From: Thermodesulfobacteriota bacterium
GTDB taxonomy: Bacteria > Desulfobacterota_D > UBA1144 > Nemesobacterales > UBA2774
DNA length: 14,957 nt
NCBI GenBank assembly: GCA_039028315.1
Contig: JBCCIH010000028.1
Location: 1-14,957, forward strand
Direction: 5' to 3'
Positions 1 to 7,483 of the stretch are shown here, in pieces. The notes under the pieces were generated by a model that was not told the DNA's origin, searched no databases, and saw only the letters and a program-made list of their open reading frames with translations. Position 1 is the stretch's first letter. Each line of letters begins with the position of its first letter. A program made the translations under genes and the position numbers.

Positions 1-1077
1 GCAAGAGCGCTTGCAGATATAGCTGAGGTATTTTCCTCTGCTGAGATAAGAATAAGTATCTCACAGAATCTGATTCTTAGATGGGTACCCACGGACAGAT
101 TACCTGGGCTTTACAAAGCTTTGGATGAAGTTGGTCTTACGCTTCTTGGCGCAGAGACATTTGAAGATATCACAGCATGCCCTGGTGCAGACACCTGCCG
201 CCTGGGTATTACATCTGCAAAGGGACTGGCTACTGAGCTCACTAACAGAATGAGCAATGGCTTAGCTAAATTTAAAGAACAATCAAAGGGTCTTAAAATT
301 AAGATCTCAGGGTGCCCGAACTCCTGTGCACAGCATGCATCTGCAAATATAGGATTTCAGGGAGCTTCACTTGCTAAGGAAGGCCGCAACGTTCCGGCAG
401 AAATGCTTTATGTTGGAGGAGGCCTTTATGGTGATGACTCAAGGCTTGCTACTCCAATCATTAAAGTTCCTACAAGAAATGCACCCAAGGTTGTAGAGAA
501 ATTGCTCGAGCTTTACAGAGACGAAAAACAGGGCGATGAGCATTTTGATCTATTTATGGAAAGACTTGGAAAAGACCGCATAAAAGAAGAAATTACGGAG
601 TTTCTACAGATCCCAAGTTTTGATGATGATCCTTCTTTTTATCAGGACTGGGGACATGAAGAGGAAAAGTTCGAACTTCAAAAAGGCGTAAAGGGTGAGT
701 GCGCAGGAGCCACAGTAGAGGAAAAAATCCCAACTTTCTCTGACGCTCAAAAACGCATAGAGCAGGCCGAAGCACTTTTAAAGCACGGAGAGTTTGAGAC
801 CTCTATTATGGAGGCATTTCATTCCTGCGCCGCTAGTGCACATGTGCCTTTATACACTAAACTTGTAGATCCATTCACATCTGAGCAGACAATGTGGGAG
901 TTTGAAAACCTGCTTGTTCGAACAGGTGAATCTGATGAGAAATGGCTTGATATATCGGGCGTATTAAACGACTTGGTTGATCAGGAGCCCTCTGAGGAGA
1001 CAGCTGTTGAAATGCTCGAGATAGCAAAGGACCTCTATAAAGAGTGTGAGCGCATCCAGGAAAACTTATCAGCCTAG
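1..1077 (+). CDS. Ferredoxin-type nitrite/sulfite reductase, C-terminal part (5' end outside window)
   Basis: The reading frame is open from base 1, so only the C-terminal 358 residues are present. It shows the siroheme/4Fe-4S cysteine set of assimilatory nitrite and sulfite reductases: CPGADTC (C-x5-C, bases 178-198) followed by GCPNSCAQH (C-x3-C, bases 313-327). The CPNSCAQH form resembles ferredoxin nitrite reductases and NirA-like sulfite reductases more than the CysI form. The family reduces nitrite to ammonia or sulfite to sulfide by six electrons in the cytoplasm; the substrate cannot be decided here. After the reductase fold, about 110 residues (from about base 745) form a helical, HEPN-like extension (AEALLKHGEF, then AFHSCAASAHVPLY) that is not part of the core enzyme. 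The siroheme it needs could be metallated by the SirB-like protein at 7103-7468. The stop is TAG at 1075-1077. Family confidence is high, substrate confidence low. Confidence 0.9.
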   Translation, partial: ARALADIAEVFSSAEIRISISQNLILRWVPTDRLPGLYKALDEVGLTLLGAETFEDITACPGADTCRLGITSAKGLATELTNRMSNGLAKFKEQSKGLKIKISGCPNSCAQHASANIGFQGASLAKEGRNVPAEMLYVGGGLYGDDSRLATPIIKVPTRNAPKVVEKLLELYRDEKQGDEHFDLFMERLGKDRIKEEITEFLQIPSFDDDPSFYQDWGHEEEKFELQKGVKGECAGATVEEKIPTFSDAQKRIEQAEALLKHGEFETSIMEAFHSCAASAHVPLYTKLVDPFTSEQTMWEFENLLVRTGESDEKWLDISGVLNDLVDQEPSEETAVEMLEIAKDLYKECERIQENLSA

Positions 1078-1148
1078 CAGTCGTTAACTGGTCATAATAA
1101 AAACACTGGTCCAACATTACCAATCGCGGCAATTTATATGCAGCAGGG

Positions 1149-1177
1149 TTGAATTCTGACTGTACTATAAATATATT
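1149..1177 (+). promoter_or_regulatory. Possible sigma70-type promoter for the small SH3-like gene
   Basis: TTGAAT (1149-1154) and TATATT (1172-1177) are separated by 17 bp. The predicted start of transcription, near 1184, would leave a very short leader just containing the AGGAG ribosome site at 1186-1190. This is pattern-based only, and in AT-rich sequence such matches occur by chance. Confidence 0.3.
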
Positions 1178-1198
1178 CTCTATCTAGGAGAAAGCTTT

Positions 1199-1402
1199 TT
1201 GTATATCCCGGGAACAAAGTTTAAAGTAGTGCTTAAAATCCAGATAGGGGATGACATCTATGAGCCTGGGCTTGAAGGCGAGATTATTGAGCCGGTCACT
1301 AAGATGGTTGGAAAATCGTATAAAGTTGAATTTGCTGATGGACGTAAAACACAAATTCACAATGTAATAATGAATAATCAGACAGAAGTGGTAAAAGAGT
1401 AG
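1199..1402 (+). CDS. Small SH3-like beta-barrel protein, function unknown
   Basis: This 67-residue protein starts at TTG. The start is supported by AGGAG at 1186-1190, 8 bases upstream. Alternating hydrophobic and charged residues with glycine turns (GTKFKVV, LEGEIIEP, SYKVEFADGRKTQIHN) look like a single small beta barrel of SH3/KOW type, as in the ferredoxin-thioredoxin reductase variable chain or NifZ-like proteins. No catalytic or metal-binding motif and no cysteine is present, and it has no signal peptide or membrane segment. It lies 121 bp after the siroheme reductase and 21 bp before the mechanosensitive channel gene, so it may be co-transcribed with the latter. An accessory role to the reductase is possible but is inference from position only. 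I do not recognise a named family. Confidence 0.7.
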   Translation: MYIPGTKFKVVLKIQIGDDIYEPGLEGEIIEPVTKMVGKSYKVEFADGRKTQIHNVIMNNQTEVVKE

Positions 1403-1423
1403 TGAGTATAGTAAGTACCTGAT

Positions 1424-2683
1424 ATGACAAAATTAATGGAAAAATTTGAGCTTTGGTTTAGCGCTGAACTGGGACTTGAGAGGCTGGCGCCCCTTGTGGT
1501 CGATTTTATCATTCTGATCGTCTTATTAATTGTTGCACTTATTGTCAATTTTCTGGCTAAAAAATTCATTTTAACTCTAGTAGAGCACTTTGCAGCAAAA
1601 AGCAGCACGGACTGGGATGATGTTCTGGTTAAAAATAAGTTTTTTAGAAGGCTCTCTCATCTTGCACCTGCCTTGGTTATTTACCTAACAGCTTCAATAT
1701 TTTTTGAAAATGAGACAACTGTATTTTTTATCAGGCGCATAGCAGAGATCTATATGCTAGTTGTCGCAGTCTTCACGATCGATTCATTCTTAAATTCCAT
1801 AGTTGATATATATCACAACTATGATTCGACAGGGAAACTGCCAATAAGAATTTTCGCTCAGGTACTTAAGATTATCGTCTTTGCTGTGATCGCTATAATT
1901 ATTATCTCAACTGTTATAGGAAAATCTCCTGTTGTCTTCATCGGCGGTCTTGGAGCGATGGCAGCAGTGCTTATGCTTATTTTTAAAGACCCAATACTTG
2001 GTCTGGCCGCAGGTGTTCAACTATCTGCAAATGATATGGTCAGGGTAGGGGATTGGATTGAGATGCCAAAATTCGGTGCCGACGGTGATGTGATTGATAT
2101 ATCTCTTACAACCGTAAAAGTGCAGAATTGGGATAAGACAATTGTGACCATACCTACGTTTGCACTTGTGAGTGAAGGGGTTAAAAACTGGCGCGGTATG
2201 TCAGAGTCTGGGGGAAGAAGGATTAAGCGCTCTATTTTCATTGACATGACAAGCGTTAAGTTCTGCACGCCTGAGATGATAGAGAAATTTAATCGTATTG
2301 AATATATAAGCAGTTACATAAGAGATAAAAAGAAGGAACTTGATGACTTTAATTCTCAAAGAAGCATTGATAACACAGTGCTCGTCAACGGTCGAAGAAT
2401 GACAAATCTTGGTACCTTCAGAGCATATCTAATAGCCTATTTGAGAGACCATCCAAAGATAAGCAAAAACTTAACTTTTCTAGTAAGACAGCTAGAGCCG
2501 GGTCCAACAGGTCTTCCGATTGAAGTATATGTGTTTAGCAGCGATCAGGTTTGGGCTAACTATGAATCAATACAATCCGACATTTTCGATCACATTTTGG
2601 CTGTGATACCGGAGTTTGGTCTAAGGGTATATCAGAATCCTACCGGAGCTGATTTTCAGAATTTATCACAAGAACTTAATTAA
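1424..2683 (+). CDS. ybdG: MscS-family mechanosensitive channel, YbdG/MscM type
   Basis: This 419-residue inner-membrane channel has about five hydrophobic segments (roughly residues 22-47, 78-95, 101-125, 140-163 and 168-195). The last is the glycine/alanine-rich pore helix of MscS proteins (GGLGAMAAVLMLIFKDPILGLAAG in pieces, about 174-197). It is followed by the beta domain (VRVGDWIEMP, about 206-215; TIPTFALVSEGVKNW, about 242-256). The GGRRIKRSI segment (263-271), the long cytoplasmic insert and the ending GLPIEVYVFSS...WANYESIQSDIFDH...FGLRVYQNPTG match my recollection of E. coli YbdG and its homologues, also about 415 residues long. These channels release osmolytes during hypo-osmotic shock. 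The start is ATG 1424 with no strong ribosome site; ATG 1436 is an alternative. It converges on the next gene with only 14 bp between stops and no visible terminator. Confidence 0.9.
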   Translation: MTKLMEKFELWFSAELGLERLAPLVVDFIILIVLLIVALIVNFLAKKFILTLVEHFAAKSSTDWDDVLVKNKFFRRLSHLAPALVIYLTASIFFENETTVFFIRRIAEIYMLVVAVFTIDSFLNSIVDIYHNYDSTGKLPIRIFAQVLKIIVFAVIAIIIISTVIGKSPVVFIGGLGAMAAVLMLIFKDPILGLAAGVQLSANDMVRVGDWIEMPKFGADGDVIDISLTTVKVQNWDKTIVTIPTFALVSEGVKNWRGMSESGGRRIKRSIFIDMTSVKFCTPEMIEKFNRIEYISSYIRDKKKELDDFNSQRSIDNTVLVNGRRMTNLGTFRAYLIAYLRDHPKISKNLTFLVRQLEPGPTGLPIEVYVFSSDQVWANYESIQSDIFDHILAVIPEFGLRVYQNPTGADFQNLSQELN

Positions 2684-2697
2684 ATCGGGATATATAC

Positions 2698-4533
2698 CTA
2701 CTGAACGGTTGTGGCCATATCAAAGTTTGGCCTACTGGCTCTAAGAGCATTAAGAAGAGCTTGGTCCTCTCCGTAGATATCTTTATGGAAGTTCACATTT
2801 CCTGCATCATCTACCCATGACGTAAAATAGAGAATATAGACAGGAATCGTTTGATTAAGATGGACTGTTCTGGTTTTTCTTGAATTAATGCTTGATTTAA
2901 CCCTGCTTTGATTCCAGTCAAGATTTGATGCAAGCACAAACTCAGCTAGATCTATGGGTCTTTCAACCCTTATGCATCCATGGCTGAAATTTCTCTGCGC
3001 TCTTTTAAAAAAGCCCCTGTTTGGAGTGTCATGAAGATACACGGCGTGCTTGTTAGGGAATAGAAACTTAATCTGACCTAGCGGGTTTCCGGGACCAGGA
3101 TTTTGGCGGAGTCTATATTTGCCGCTTAATACCTGAGATATATATTCTTGTTGAGCTTGCTGATTTTGAATCTCTGCCTCTGATAACGGACGCTCAATAT
3201 CTTCATCAGTTTCTATTATTTCAACATTCTCAGCTACTTCCACTTGCTGGGTTTCTTCCACAGGTAATTTCTCAGGCGCTTTAAGCCCAAGAGCGTCTAT
3301 TCCTCTTTTGGATAGATATTCAGGGTCACTTTTAATTCTAGGTGCTATATCGTCTTTAAAAATGCTTGGGGGTATATTCCAATAAGGGTTCATAACTATG
3401 TGGGTCATCTCTTCACTGAACATAGGAGTGTTCCACTCAGGCTTACCTACAACAATTCTCATATCAACAACATCATTGTTATTGTCTACTCCATATAGGT
3501 GGAAATTTGCAATGTTAACAAGTATGTAGCGGCTTCCTAAATACTGCGGCAGTATACGCCAGCGCTCCATACTAAGCTCTATCTGAGATATACGCTGTTC
3601 AACCGGAACGTTAAGAGCTTCGATTGTGGATTTACCTACAACTCCGTCAACATAAAGCCCGTTTCTACTTTGGTATTTTCTAACTGCTTGATCTAGTGTT
3701 TCATCAAATACATCACTTACCGGAACTGAACTCTCGAGTTCTCCTGTTACTATTAGCCTCTCTCTTAAAGCAACAACTCTAGTTCCTCTTGCGCCTTTTT
3801 TGAATTTATCACCATAAGGCACCCGCTGCCATCCGCCGTTTTCGGCTATTTCTCTGTACTCCTGTAAGCCATCTCTTAGCTGAGCGTAAACGGGGTATTT
3901 AGGCATAAGTCCATCAAGAGTCTTTTTAACTTGATTATTGGCAGTGGAGGTTGTTAATAACTCAGAAATATTAATCGGTCTTTCAGATGATAGAAGCTCT
4001 AAATTGATCTGACCTGGGTTTACTCTTCCATAATGAACATCACGAGCGTAGTTAAGAAATGCATTTGAAAGTAGCAGTTCTAGCTCAGCCAGGTCGATTT
4101 CATCGATTGATTTATTAGAACCATCTATTCTAATGAGAGCAGCTTCGATCTCCTCTATATGATAGTCCATAGGGTTAAGAGCATCATTGCCGCTGGTTCT
4201 TACTACCTCGATCATTTCAAGTGCCTGTGGTGAGGCGCCGTTCGAATTGATCCATAAAAGAGAGTAGTTATTCGCGTGGTATGTTTGGGCAAGCGATCTA
4301 TTTGCCTTAATGTTTTTGGTTTGTATCTGCAGATAGCCCGAAGCAAGCATTCTTTGCTGAGCTATTGATTTTACTTTCGCTTTAGAGAATGTCTGAGTTT
4401 GGGTGTTTTGCGCAGGCTCGGAAATCTTGTTTTCTTGTTTAGGCGAAGCGCACCCGTAGCTCAGTAGTAATATTAAACTAAGCGCAGCTACAAAAGAATA
4501 TATATTTCTGCAATTAGATTTGATCAATCTCAT
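2698..4533 (-). CDS. ldtD: L,D-transpeptidase of the YcbB/LdtD type, predicted lipoprotein
   Basis: This 611-residue periplasmic peptidoglycan cross-linking enzyme carries the YkuD catalytic signature SHGCIR at 517-522, with nucleophile Cys520 and supporting His518 and His501 (YLHDTP). A peptidoglycan-binding repeat lies at about 245-308 (KKGARGTRVVALRERL, then VDGVVGKSTIEALN). The N-terminal scaffold domain, the large lid between WNIPPSIFKDDIAP (385-398) and the catalytic strand, and the DIYGED ending (585-590) are YcbB-like; E. coli YcbB is about the same size. ATG 4533 is chosen because it places a hydrophobic signal (11-27) before Cys28 in a permissible lipobox (LSYGC). An in-frame extension to 4599 would add 22 residues in front of the signal. 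The lid holds an unusual acidic stretch at about 419-460. It lies 119 bp downstream of the acyl-CoA synthetase and may have its own promoter. Confidence 0.92.
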   Translation of the reverse strand: MRLIKSNCRNIYSFVAALSLILLLSYGCASPKQENKISEPAQNTQTQTFSKAKVKSIAQQRMLASGYLQIQTKNIKANRSLAQTYHANNYSLLWINSNGASPQALEMIEVVRTSGNDALNPMDYHIEEIEAALIRIDGSNKSIDEIDLAELELLLSNAFLNYARDVHYGRVNPGQINLELLSSERPINISELLTTSTANNQVKKTLDGLMPKYPVYAQLRDGLQEYREIAENGGWQRVPYGDKFKKGARGTRVVALRERLIVTGELESSVPVSDVFDETLDQAVRKYQSRNGLYVDGVVGKSTIEALNVPVEQRISQIELSMERWRILPQYLGSRYILVNIANFHLYGVDNNNDVVDMRIVVGKPEWNTPMFSEEMTHIVMNPYWNIPPSIFKDDIAPRIKSDPEYLSKRGIDALGLKAPEKLPVEETQQVEVAENVEIIETDEDIERPLSEAEIQNQQAQQEYISQVLSGKYRLRQNPGPGNPLGQIKFLFPNKHAVYLHDTPNRGFFKRAQRNFSHGCIRVERPIDLAEFVLASNLDWNQSRVKSSINSRKTRTVHLNQTIPVYILYFTSWVDDAGNVNFHKDIYGEDQALLNALRASRPNFDMATTVQ

Positions 4534-4652
4534 CAATGCACCCTTGTTAAAGTTGAAATACCTATCCTCCAGCAGAATAATAGTATAATACGAAAACAAT
4601 ATAAAGGCTATCCTATATTGAATATTATTTTCATCTATCGAATAAATTGTTA

Positions 4653-6323
4653 CTAAGGCTGAATTTCCAAATTATCAAACAAATAACGTTTAATCTTACG
4701 AGTGGTTGTTTTTGGGAATTCCTCAAGCCTTATATCAAAGTTTCTTATACGTTTATACGATACAAGCTGGCTATTGGATCTTTGAACTTCATTTTTAATT
4801 AATCCCATTATCTCTTCTTTTGATAATTGTTCCACTTGAGAATTTAAATTTTCAGCTATTTCATCTAAATTGGGGTAAATAAGCGCCAGTATATCATTAT
4901 CATTGGGGCTGAACACAAGAGCCTCTTCTATGAATACGGATCTTGTCAATTTCTCCTCAATTTCCTCAGGGAATATATTTTTTCCACCTTTAGTTACAAT
5001 TAGATATTTTTTCCTGCCGGTAATATACAAATATCCCTCTTCATCAAAATATCCTATGTCTCCTGTGAGAAGCCAGCCGTCCTTAGTCAGAACTTTGTCA
5101 GTAGCACTGGGATTTTTATAATATCCCTTCATAACATTGGGTCCTCTTGCGACAATCTCCCCATTTCCTTCATTATCCACATCTCGTATCTCGACCTCAT
5201 CACTTGGTATTACCATTCCTATGCTACCGACTTTAGGCCTAGTGGGCGGGTTAGCTGATATCAGAGGAGAGGCTTCTGATAGCCCGTATCCTTCAATAAT
5301 GTCAATTCCGTATTTTTTAAATCCCTGGGTAACCCAAGGCGAAAGTGCAGCCCCGCCTGAGACTATGAGTCTGCTCCTCTCGAGACCTAAATTTTGTTTT
5401 ATCTTCTTCCCAATTATAGAGTTAGGAAGCGCTTTTGTAATCAGGCGTTTTAGCCCTTTTTGTCCTGCCAGCTGTTTTTCAATTCTCAAATAAAGCTTCT
5501 CTAATAATAGTGGTGTGTTTAACCAAATGGTCGGACGGGCTTCTATAAGGTCTTCTAAAAGCTCTCTTGGTTTTAGTCCGCGAGCATAGAATATAGACAT
5601 GCCGCTTGAAAATGTGGAGATCAGACCAGCCGTGCATTCATAGGAGTGGTGTATCGGTAGTACAGAGAAAGCTCTGTCTGTGTAGTTATAGTCAATAATG
5701 CTATATATGTCTGATGCATTAGACATTATGTTTCTATGTGTGAGCATTACGCCTTTAGGGTTTCCAGTAGTACCGGAGGTGAACAGTATTTCTAATAAAT
5801 CGTCAGGTTCTATTTGAGCGCTTGGAATCCCTTTTGAGTATTTATTAGATATCTGATCTAACTCGTCCATTCGAACTATGTGTTTTAAACCTGGTAAATC
5901 ATCTGAGAATAAATTCATTTTCTGATAATATGAGTTTGAAACAATTAGAGCTTTGGCATCGGAGAAGCTCAGAATAAATTTATTGTCCTCTGGCCTTGCT
6001 CTGGCATCCAGCGGTACTGCCACAGCACCTAACCAGGATAGTGTAAATAGTGTAATCCCCCACTCCGGGCGGTTTTCAGCCAAAATCCCTATGTGATCGC
6101 CTTTTTCTATGCCTAAATCTCTTAGGTATCTTGCAAACCTCTCTACGTAGTCCAGCACTTGCCCATACGTTATCTGATAGATAGTTGTGCCGCGGGGCAT
6201 TAGAAAAGCGGTATTTGACCCATACAGGTTCACCGTCGTTTCAACCATTTCTGAAAGTGTTGAAGAAGAAAGAGGTTCTTTAATAATAGGAATTTTTTCA
6301 GAAGGTTTTCTAAATTTCTTCAT
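4653..6323 (-). CDS. AMP-forming acyl-CoA synthetase (long-chain fatty acid type)
   Basis: This 556-residue ANL-superfamily enzyme would activate a carboxylic acid, probably a fatty acid, to acyl-AMP and then acyl-CoA. It has the phosphate loop TSGTTGNPKG (182-191), the A5 motif GYGLSE (345-350) and the hinge segment TGDIGYFDEEGYLYITGRKK (420-439). The A10 lysine Lys543 sits in PKTTTRKIKR, where the usual Gly before Lys is Arg. There is no signal peptide or membrane span. The start is 12 bp after the HAD gene stop with no clear ribosome site, suggesting translational coupling in the operon that begins at 8653. Chain-length specificity cannot be read from the sequence. A starter-acyl supply role for the type III polyketide synthase at 10923-11987 is conceivable but speculative. 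Confidence 0.88.
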   Translation of the reverse strand: MKKFRKPSEKIPIIKEPLSSSTLSEMVETTVNLYGSNTAFLMPRGTTIYQITYGQVLDYVERFARYLRDLGIEKGDHIGILAENRPEWGITLFTLSWLGAVAVPLDARARPEDNKFILSFSDAKALIVSNSYYQKMNLFSDDLPGLKHIVRMDELDQISNKYSKGIPSAQIEPDDLLEILFTSGTTGNPKGVMLTHRNIMSNASDIYSIIDYNYTDRAFSVLPIHHSYECTAGLISTFSSGMSIFYARGLKPRELLEDLIEARPTIWLNTPLLLEKLYLRIEKQLAGQKGLKRLITKALPNSIIGKKIKQNLGLERSRLIVSGGAALSPWVTQGFKKYGIDIIEGYGLSEASPLISANPPTRPKVGSIGMVIPSDEVEIRDVDNEGNGEIVARGPNVMKGYYKNPSATDKVLTKDGWLLTGDIGYFDEEGYLYITGRKKYLIVTKGGKNIFPEEIEEKLTRSVFIEEALVFSPNDNDILALIYPNLDEIAENLNSQVEQLSKEEIMGLIKNEVQRSNSQLVSYKRIRNFDIRLEEFPKTTTRKIKRYLFDNLEIQP

Positions 6324-6335
6324 ATTTTGACTAAT

Positions 6336-7082
6336 CTATAAGAAATCTCTTATTTCAGAGAGCTTTTTTATAATATAATCGGGCTTTGGATCAAGATCGT
6401 TGTCAGGTTCATTTCTTCTGTTGATCCAAACCGACTTCATACCAAGAGCCTTTGAACCCACTACATCAGCGCTATAATTATCGCCTATAAAAAGTGATTT
6501 AGCACCGTCAATCTTTAATTTATCAAGCGCAGCTTCAAATATTATGCTTTTAGGTTTTCTCCATCCTACTTCTTCTGAGATCACTATTTCTTTAAAAAGC
6601 GGCCTTAGGTTGAATTTGTCGATCAGCTCGTGAGCAGTGGGGGAATAGTCAAAATTTGATATAATCCCAAGTGTGTAGCCTTTATCAAATAAACCCTCTA
6701 AAGTTAATTTGTTTGAGGTTGGATATTCAACGCAGCTGGCAAGTGCTTTCATGTGAGCAACCACCATTTTATTTATGAACGGGCTATCTTGATCTACCGG
6801 GCCAATGTTTAACATCTTAAGCATTAATATAAATCTTTCTCGGGTAGGATATTCTTTAAAGTCTATAAGTTTTAGATCCTGAAATTCGTGATAGCTCTTT
6901 ATAAAAGGATCGTAGAACTCTGAAAACTCTATCTGTGGATAAACCTTTTTAAATTCCTCATATACTTCAACACTTGTCGTTCTTGAACGAAATCCTTTTA
7001 GTTCAACAAGGGGCAGGTGGTTAAAGTTAAAATCTAAAATTGTATCGAATAGATCAAAGATTACTGCGTCATATTTCTTCAT
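6336..7082 (-). CDS. HAD-superfamily hydrolase (subfamily IA-like phosphatase)
   Basis: This 248-residue cytoplasmic protein has all four HAD motifs. Motif I is FDLFDT, with nucleophile Asp10 and acid/base position Asp13; the dehalogenase-like spacing is kept. Motif II is ISNFD (Ser142), motif III Lys176 in WRKPK, and motif IV GDNYSAD (Asp201 and Asp206). An alpha-helical cap occupies about residues 18-110, the arrangement typical of subfamily I (phosphoglycolate phosphatase and YjjG-like enzymes). The substrate cannot be predicted; family members hydrolyse small phosphate esters. It starts 20 bp after the SirB-like gene and ends 12 bp before the acyl-CoA synthetase, so it is part of the same minus-strand operon. 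Confidence 0.88.
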   Translation of the reverse strand: MKKYDAVIFDLFDTILDFNFNHLPLVELKGFRSRTTSVEVYEEFKKVYPQIEFSEFYDPFIKSYHEFQDLKLIDFKEYPTRERFILMLKMLNIGPVDQDSPFINKMVVAHMKALASCVEYPTSNKLTLEGLFDKGYTLGIISNFDYSPTAHELIDKFNLRPLFKEIVISEEVGWRKPKSIIFEAALDKLKIDGAKSLFIGDNYSADVVGSKALGMKSVWINRRNEPDNDLDPKPDYIIKKLSEIRDFL

Positions 7083-7102
7083 TATGCTTATAAGCCTTAG
7101 TG

Positions 7103-7468
7103 CTAATTTTTAGATGATGCCCTGTCTAAGATAACATCAATGATGTTATCGTGAATTCCGAGCGGATCTGTTACAGTGTAGCTTACATCGGGGTAGTTCT
7201 TAGCTGCTTCTAACACCATAGAGGGAATGTCCTGTGTCGAGTGTCTGCCAGGGGCCAGGAAATATGGATGTACCACAATATGCTTAGCCCCACTAGTTAC
7301 ACACTCTTTAAAGGCCTGCTCAATCGTGGGCTCTGCAAGCTCCATATGGCAATAGACCACTATTTCAAAATCAGAATTTTTTTGTTTAACCAGCTCTGCA
7401 ACTTCGGCAAGCATCTGGTTTGCTTCATCAACTTTACTTCCATGGTCAACGATTATAAGTGCTTTCAT
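7103..7468 (-). CDS. sirB: Sirohydrochlorin chelatase, single-domain CbiX/SirB type
   Basis: This 121-residue single-domain class II chelatase inserts Fe2+ into sirohydrochlorin to make siroheme, or Co2+ in anaerobic cobalamin synthesis. The N-terminal DHGSK holds the metal-binding His9, and the second histidine pair lies in HPYFLAPGRHS (His67 and His76). The length matches the short CbiX/SirB form with one domain, which acts as a dimer. No cobalamin genes are visible, whereas a siroheme-dependent reductase lies in the same window at 1-1077, so the iron reaction is favoured by context. It starts 15 bp after the peptidase stop and ends 20 bp before the HAD gene, within an operon-like run. No strong ribosome site is seen, consistent with coupling. 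Confidence 0.82.
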   Translation of the reverse strand: MKALIIVDHGSKVDEANQMLAEVAELVKQKNSDFEIVVYCHMELAEPTIEQAFKECVTSGAKHIVVHPYFLAPGRHSTQDIPSMVLEAAKNYPDVSYTVTDPLGIHDNIIDVILDRASSKN

Positions 7469-7483
7469 GCTTGTTTATATTAA

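Noticed and set aside
2684..2697. Bidirectional terminator between the converging channel and transpeptidase genes
   Set aside because: The 14-bp gap and flanking bases show no stem with a T-run, so no terminator is claimed.
4566..4570. Strong GGAGG ribosome-site match on the minus strand before the transpeptidase
   Set aside because: No in-frame ATG, GTG or TTG lies at a usable distance downstream. It is probably chance or a remnant.
4534..4599. Upstream extension of the L,D-transpeptidase to an ATG at 4599
   Set aside because: It would put 22 residues in front of a lipoprotein-like signal. The internal ATG at 4533 begins the signal correctly.
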